Source: Acidobacteriota bacterium (GTDB taxonomy: Bacteria > Acidobacteriota > Vicinamibacteria > Vicinamibacterales > SCN-69-37). Taken from it: a DNA stretch of 64,000 nt. Made by a program: the position numbers and the translations under genes. Location: contig SHUF01000006.1 in NCBI GenBank assembly GCA_009694745.1, positions 1 through 64,000 of the forward strand, given 5' to 3'. The notes beneath the pieces were generated by a model. That model was not told the DNA's origin and did not search any database. It worked only from the letters and a program-made list of their open reading frames with translations. Positions 60,599 through 64,000 of the stretch are shown here, one piece after another. Within the stretch, counting starts at the first letter, position 1, and every line of letters starts with the position of its first letter.

Positions 60599-60857
60599 CT
60601 TGAAGGGTTGGATCACACGTAGCAGTTCACCGGCCACTTGTATGCCGGCGTCGCGGCGGCGGATGTGCGCCAGCTCGTGTCGAAGGACTATGCAGCGTCG
60701 ATCGTCGGCCCAGTCACCGGCGCCAGCCGGCAGGATGATGCCCGGCCGGAACAGGCCGTGCGAACGCAGACACCGCCGAGGCGACGCCCGGACCGACCCC
60801 GGCCATGGCGGCCGCCAAAGCCGCGCGCGAGAGGAATTCCCGAAGAGTAGTGGACAT
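60599..60857 (-). pseudogene. M56 (BlaR1-like) peptidase remnant
   Basis: In the frame of the following open frame, 60757-60599 encodes GLFRPGIILPAGAGDW...RCIVLRHELAHIRRRD with the zinc motif HELAH of M56 peptidases, then QPFK and a TGA. The ~50 residues that normally follow the zinc motif are missing. An ATG at 60857 (MSTTLREFLSRAALAAA) is in a different frame, and the N-terminal membrane domain is absent. Thus it carries deletions, a frameshift and a stop. No BlaI-type repressor gene is adjacent. Confidence 0.7.
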
Positions 60858-60920
60858 GGGCGGATTCTATACCTGCGACGGCCGTGCTAGGCTCTCGGCC
60901 TTTCCCAGAAGGAGGACGCC

Positions 60921-61207
60921 ATGATCGTCGTTGGGAACTGTTTCATTGCCAAACCGGGATCCGCAAGCAAGCTGGCCGCACAGCTCAAGGAGGCCGCGTC
61001 ATCCACGCAGCCTTCACCTCGTTCCGCGTGTTCACCGATCTCACAGGAGACTTCAATCGCGTCATCCTCGAGTACGAGGCGGCCAACATTGGCGAGTTCG
61101 AGGCCAACATGAAGCGATACGCGACCGACGAGGCCTTCCGGGAAAAGATGAAAGGCTACACGGATCTGTACAGCACGGGCAGCCGCGAAATCCTGACCGT
61201 GGTCTGA
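60921..61207 (+). pseudogene. Small antibiotic-monooxygenase/NIPSNAP-like protein, frameshifted
   Basis: A strong ribosome-binding site (AAGGAGG) precedes ATG 60921, which starts MIVVGNCFIAKPGSASKLAAQLKEA. Coding then continues in another frame as FTSFRVFTDLTGDFNRVILEYE to REILTVV at 61207. Together they give a ~95-residue ferredoxin-like (ABM/NIPSNAP-type) protein. The frame change near 60990-61010 corresponds to a one-base deletion. It may be true decay or a sequencing error. Confidence 0.7.
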
Positions 61208-61220
61208 AGGCGCGTGTCCA

Positions 61221-61232
61221 GGGCTGAAGCCC
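61221..61232. repeat. Short GGGCT-GA-AGCCC hairpin
   Basis: A short perfect inverted repeat between the frameshifted gene and nrdJ. It is similar in form (GAAG centre) to the hairpin at 50621-50640. Function unknown. Confidence 0.4.
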
Positions 61233-61288
61233 GGGACCTCCGAACCACATGTTCCCTGCCCCCGGGACTCCTGGACTCCGGGACCCCG

Positions 61289-61326
61289 ACGACCGGTTGC
61301 GCGTCTTACGCGCAACCGCTGGTCGT
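61289..61326 (-). terminator. Hairpin spanning the nrdJ stop codon
   Basis: GGTTGCGCGT and ACGCGCAACC form a perfect 10-bp stem with a 3-nt loop, extended by ACGACC/GGTCGT across a 3-nt bulge. The nrdJ stop codon (61306-61308) lies in the loop/stem. There is no T-run on the minus strand, so it may protect the mRNA 3' end rather than terminate. Confidence 0.55.
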
Positions 61327-64000
61327 GCCGCAGTTCGCGCACTTGTAGCACGCGCCTGAGCGGACCATGATCGAGCCGCACGTGGTACAGGGCGGCGCGT
61401 CTTCCTGGTTCTGCATGGACGAGAACTTGGAGGCCAGCGACGCTGCCTTCGCAGGCGCCGTCGCGGGTTTCGCCGCTTCGGCGGCAAGCGCCGCCACGTC
61501 CAGCGTCAGCTGTTCGGGCGTCGTGACCACTTCGGCCACGTTGACGCCTGCGCGATACTGCGCCTCGGGCGACAGGAACTTCGCGGCCATCCACCGGAAG
61601 ATGTAGTCCACGATGGACTTCGCGAAGCGCACGTCCGGATTCTTGGTCATGCCGGCCGGCTCAAAACGCACGTGGCTGAACTTGTCCACCAGGTCCTGCA
61701 GCGGCACGCCGTACTGCAGCGCGTAGCTGATGGCCTGCGCGAACGCATCGGCAAAGCCTGAGATGGTGGACCCTTCCTTCGCCATCGTGAGGAACAACTC
61801 GCCCGGCATGCCATCTTCGTACAGGCCCACGGTGATGTAGCCCTCGTGTCCGGCAATGTCGAACTTGTGCGTGATCGAATTCCGCTCGTCGGGCAGCCGA
61901 TGACGCGCGGGCATCGGTGCCGCTTCGGTGGCGGCTTCGAGCACCCCGGCGCGCATCACGGCCGCCTTCGACGTATTGAGCGGCTGCGTGCGCTTGCTGC
62001 CATCGCGGTAAATCGACACGGCCTTTGCGCCGATGCGCCATGAATCGATGTAGGCCTGTTCGATGTCTTCCACCGTTGCGGCCTTCGGCACGTTCACCGT
62101 CTTGCTGATGGCGCCCGAGATAAACGGCTGCACGGCGCCCATCATTTTGATGTGGCCCATGTAGTGGATCGAGCGCGTGCCCTTCATGGCCTTGAACGCG
62201 CAGTCGAACACCGCCACGTCCTTGTCCTTGAGGTGGGGCGCGCCTTCAATCGTTTCCTGCTCGTCGATGTAGGCCAGGATGTCGGCCACCTGCGGCTGCG
62301 AGTAACCGAGCTTCCTGAGCGCCATCGGCACGGTACTGTTGACGATCTTCATCATGCCGCCGCCGACAAGTTTCTTGTACTTGACCAGGGCGATATCCGG
62401 TTCCACACCGGTCGTGTCGCAGTCCATCATGAAGCCGATGGTGCCGGTCGGCGCCAGCACGGTGGCCTGCGCGTTGCGATAGCCGTGCGCCTCACCCAGT
62501 TCGACGCACTCCTCCCAGATTTCCTTCGCGCGATTCATCAGCGGCTTCGGGACGTGGGTTTTGTCGATGTCCTTGATGGCCGCCCGGTGCTTGCGCATCA
62601 CGCGCAGCATCGGCTCGCGGTTCTTCTCGTAGCCGGGGAACGCACCGCCGTGATCACGCGCCACGCGCGCGCTCTGGGCGAACGCCGCGCCGTGCATGAT
62701 GGCGGTAATCGCCGCGGAATAATCGCGACCGGCGTCGCTGTCGTAGGGCATGCCGCGCGACATGAGCAGCGCGCCCAGGTTGGCGTATCCCAGACCCAGC
62801 GGGCGATACGCGTGGCTGTTGCGCGCAATCGCCGGCGTCGGATAACTCGAGTTGTCCACCAGGATTTCCTGCGCCGTGATGAACGTGCGGCACGCGGCTT
62901 CAAAGCCGGTGAAGTCAAACTCCCCCTCGCCATCCACAAACTTCATCAGGTTGATCGACGCCAGGTTGCACGCCGAGTCGTCCAGGAACATGTACTCGGA
63001 GCACGGGTTGCTCGCGTTGATGCGCGACGTGTTCGGGCACGTGTGCCAGTCGTTGACCGTGGTGTCGAACTGCATGCCGGGGTCGCCGCACATCCAGGTG
63101 CCTTCGGCAATCTGCCGCATGAGCTCGCGCGCCTTGTACGTATCCACCACGTCGCCGGTCGTCACACTCCGCGTCTGCCATTCACCATCGTCGAGCACCG
63201 CGCGCATGAACTCGTCGGTGACGCGCACGGAGTTATTCGAGTTCTGGAAAAACACCGACCCGTAGGCCACGCCCGTGAACGAGCCGTCGTAGCCGGCATC
63301 GATCAGCGCCCACGCCTTCTTCTCTTCCTCAACCTTGCAGTTGATGAACTCGACGATGTCGGGGTGCTCGGCGTTGAGGATGACCATCTTGGCCGCGCGG
63401 CGCGTCTTGCCGCCCGACTTGATGACGCCGGCAAACGCGTCGAAGCCCTTCATGAACGACACTGGCCCCGAGGCCGTGCCGCCGCCGGCCAGCACTTCCT
63501 TCGAGGAACGGATCGCCGAGAGGTTGGATCCGGTGCCCGACCCGAACTTGAAGAGCATGCCTTCGGTCTTGGCCAATCCGAGGATCGACTCCATCGTGTC
63601 CTGGACGGCGTTGATGAAACACGCCGAGCACTGCGGCGCTTTCTCAAAGCCGCAGTTGAACCAGACGGGGCTGTTGAACGAGCCCTTCTGATACACCAAC
63701 AAGTGCTTGAGGTCATCGCTGAACGCTTGGAGATCGTCTTCCGACGCGAAGTAGCCCTGTTCGCGCGCCCATCGCGTGATCGTGTCGACCACGCGACCGA
63801 TCAGCTGTTTGACCGAGCGTTCACGGTCGGCGGCGCCCAGCTGGCCGCGGAAATATTTCGACACCACAATGTTGGTGGCCTGCTGCGACCAGGCTTTCGG
63901 AAACTCGACGTCACGCTGCTCAAACACCAACTCGCCGCGTTCGTTGGCGATCAGGGCCGCGCGCAACTCCCACTCGACTTCGTCAAACGGATCGACGCCG
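61306..64000 (-). CDS. nrdJ: Adenosylcobalamin-dependent (class II) ribonucleotide reductase, 5' end outside the window
   Basis: Reduces ribonucleotides to deoxyribonucleotides using B12. About 898 residues are visible and the frame is open to the right edge, so the true start lies beyond. Motifs: YQKGSFNSPVWFN, the disulfide Cys in CSACFINAVQD, the catalytic NPCSEYMFLDDSACNLASINL (Asn, Cys, Glu), and APTGTIGFMMDCDTTGVEPD. The C-terminal zinc-ribbon-like tail has CTTCGS...CYKCANCGTTSGC, which supplies the reducing cysteines. No metal-radical R2 subunit is needed. It implies a cobalamin supply, consistent with the B12-type mutase at 34608. Confidence 0.96.
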   Translation of the reverse strand, partial: GVDPFDEVEWELRAALIANERGELVFEQRDVEFPKAWSQQATNIVVSKYFRGQLGAADRERSVKQLIGRVVDTITRWAREQGYFASEDDLQAFSDDLKHLLVYQKGSFNSPVWFNCGFEKAPQCSACFINAVQDTMESILGLAKTEGMLFKFGSGTGSNLSAIRSSKEVLAGGGTASGPVSFMKGFDAFAGVIKSGGKTRRAAKMVILNAEHPDIVEFINCKVEEEKKAWALIDAGYDGSFTGVAYGSVFFQNSNNSVRVTDEFMRAVLDDGEWQTRSVTTGDVVDTYKARELMRQIAEGTWMCGDPGMQFDTTVNDWHTCPNTSRINASNPCSEYMFLDDSACNLASINLMKFVDGEGEFDFTGFEAACRTFITAQEILVDNSSYPTPAIARNSHAYRPLGLGYANLGALLMSRGMPYDSDAGRDYSAAITAIMHGAAFAQSARVARDHGGAFPGYEKNREPMLRVMRKHRAAIKDIDKTHVPKPLMNRAKEIWEECVELGEAHGYRNAQATVLAPTGTIGFMMDCDTTGVEPDIALVKYKKLVGGGMMKIVNSTVPMALRKLGYSQPQVADILAYIDEQETIEGAPHLKDKDVAVFDCAFKAMKGTRSIHYMGHIKMMGAVQPFISGAISKTVNVPKAATVEDIEQAYIDSWRIGAKAVSIYRDGSKRTQPLNTSKAAVMRAGVLEAATEAAPMPARHRLPDERNSITHKFDIAGHEGYITVGLYEDGMPGELFLTMAKEGSTISGFADAFAQAISYALQYGVPLQDLVDKFSHVRFEPAGMTKNPDVRFAKSIVDYIFRWMAAKFLSPEAQYRAGVNVAEVVTTPEQLTLDVAALAAEAAKPATAPAKAASLASKFSSMQNQEDAPPCTTCGSIMVRSGACYKCANCGTTSGCA

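Overview
This GC-rich window reads as chromosomal DNA of an acidobacterium, probably of the Vicinamibacteria type. The evidence is the 5' part of a 16S rRNA gene at the left edge, a VWFA-domain protein of the kind typical of Acidobacteriota (46080-47138), several secreted carboxypeptidase-regulatory-domain/TonB-type proteins, and a B12-dependent ribonucleotide reductase. The taxonomic call rests on recognition, not on a database search. No tRNA, CRISPR array, prophage or plasmid function was seen.

Layout. (1) 1-700: partial 16S rRNA on the minus strand, with a leader holding a boxA-like antiterminator and a near-consensus promoter. (2) 898-9551, minus strand: an overlapping operon M16 peptidase - purB - purF - HEAT-repeat protein - purM - purN - tyrS. 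A REP-associated tyrosine transposase (RAYT) gene lies antisense between purM and purN. (3) 9626-12795: rlmN, then purE-purD on minus, then rpsU with a terminator. (4) 12948-20430, plus strand: a STAS protein, a UbiA-family prenyl-phosphate phosphoribosyltransferase-like protein, a disordered Arg-rich protein and four GT4 glycosyltransferases arranged as two nested paralogous pairs. This is a likely surface-glycan locus. (5) 20476-32064: a broken PLP decarboxylase gene, then a minus-strand run of outer-membrane protein, PDZ/7TM/GAF/PAS histidine kinase, NtrC-type regulator and purL. (6) 32150-38659: eno-gpmA, an acyl-CoA mutase large subunit, two oligopeptide-type ABC ATPases and one LolD/MacB-type ATPase. 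(7) 38709-38872: a MITE-like element with 28-bp terminal inverted repeats. (8) 38900-44072: ino1 - membrane protein - acs on minus, a methyltransferase-like gene and an SDR. (9) 44084-47919: a REPIN-like palindrome, TonB, a membrane protein, the VWFA protein and a ZIP transporter. (10) 47927-59690: GNAT, carboxypeptidase-regulatory protein, lipoprotein, polA, pcnB, CPA2 antiporter, greB, an AbiEii-type nucleotidyltransferase pair and an aminotransferase. (11) 59699-64000: a decayed M56/TonB gene, a frameshifted small gene, and nrdJ running off the right edge.

How the genes work together. Seven de novo purine genes (purF, D, N, L, M, E, B) are spread over three minus-strand units. Central carbon genes (eno, gpmA, acs, mutase) and replication/RNA genes (polA, nrdJ, pcnB, greB, rlmN, tyrS, rpsU) fill much of the rest.

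The signals I found most worth following are: the RAYT gene and matching REP/REPIN repeats 41 kb apart, one of which supplies the purN start codon; a recurring TANNNT (-10-like) box 5-10 nt before start codons that lack a Shine-Dalgarno sequence, suggesting many leaderless mRNAs; the UbiA plus four-glycosyltransferase locus; the MITE-like element; and an unusual DNA polymerase I with dead proofreading residues and a Tyr at the ddNTP-discrimination position.
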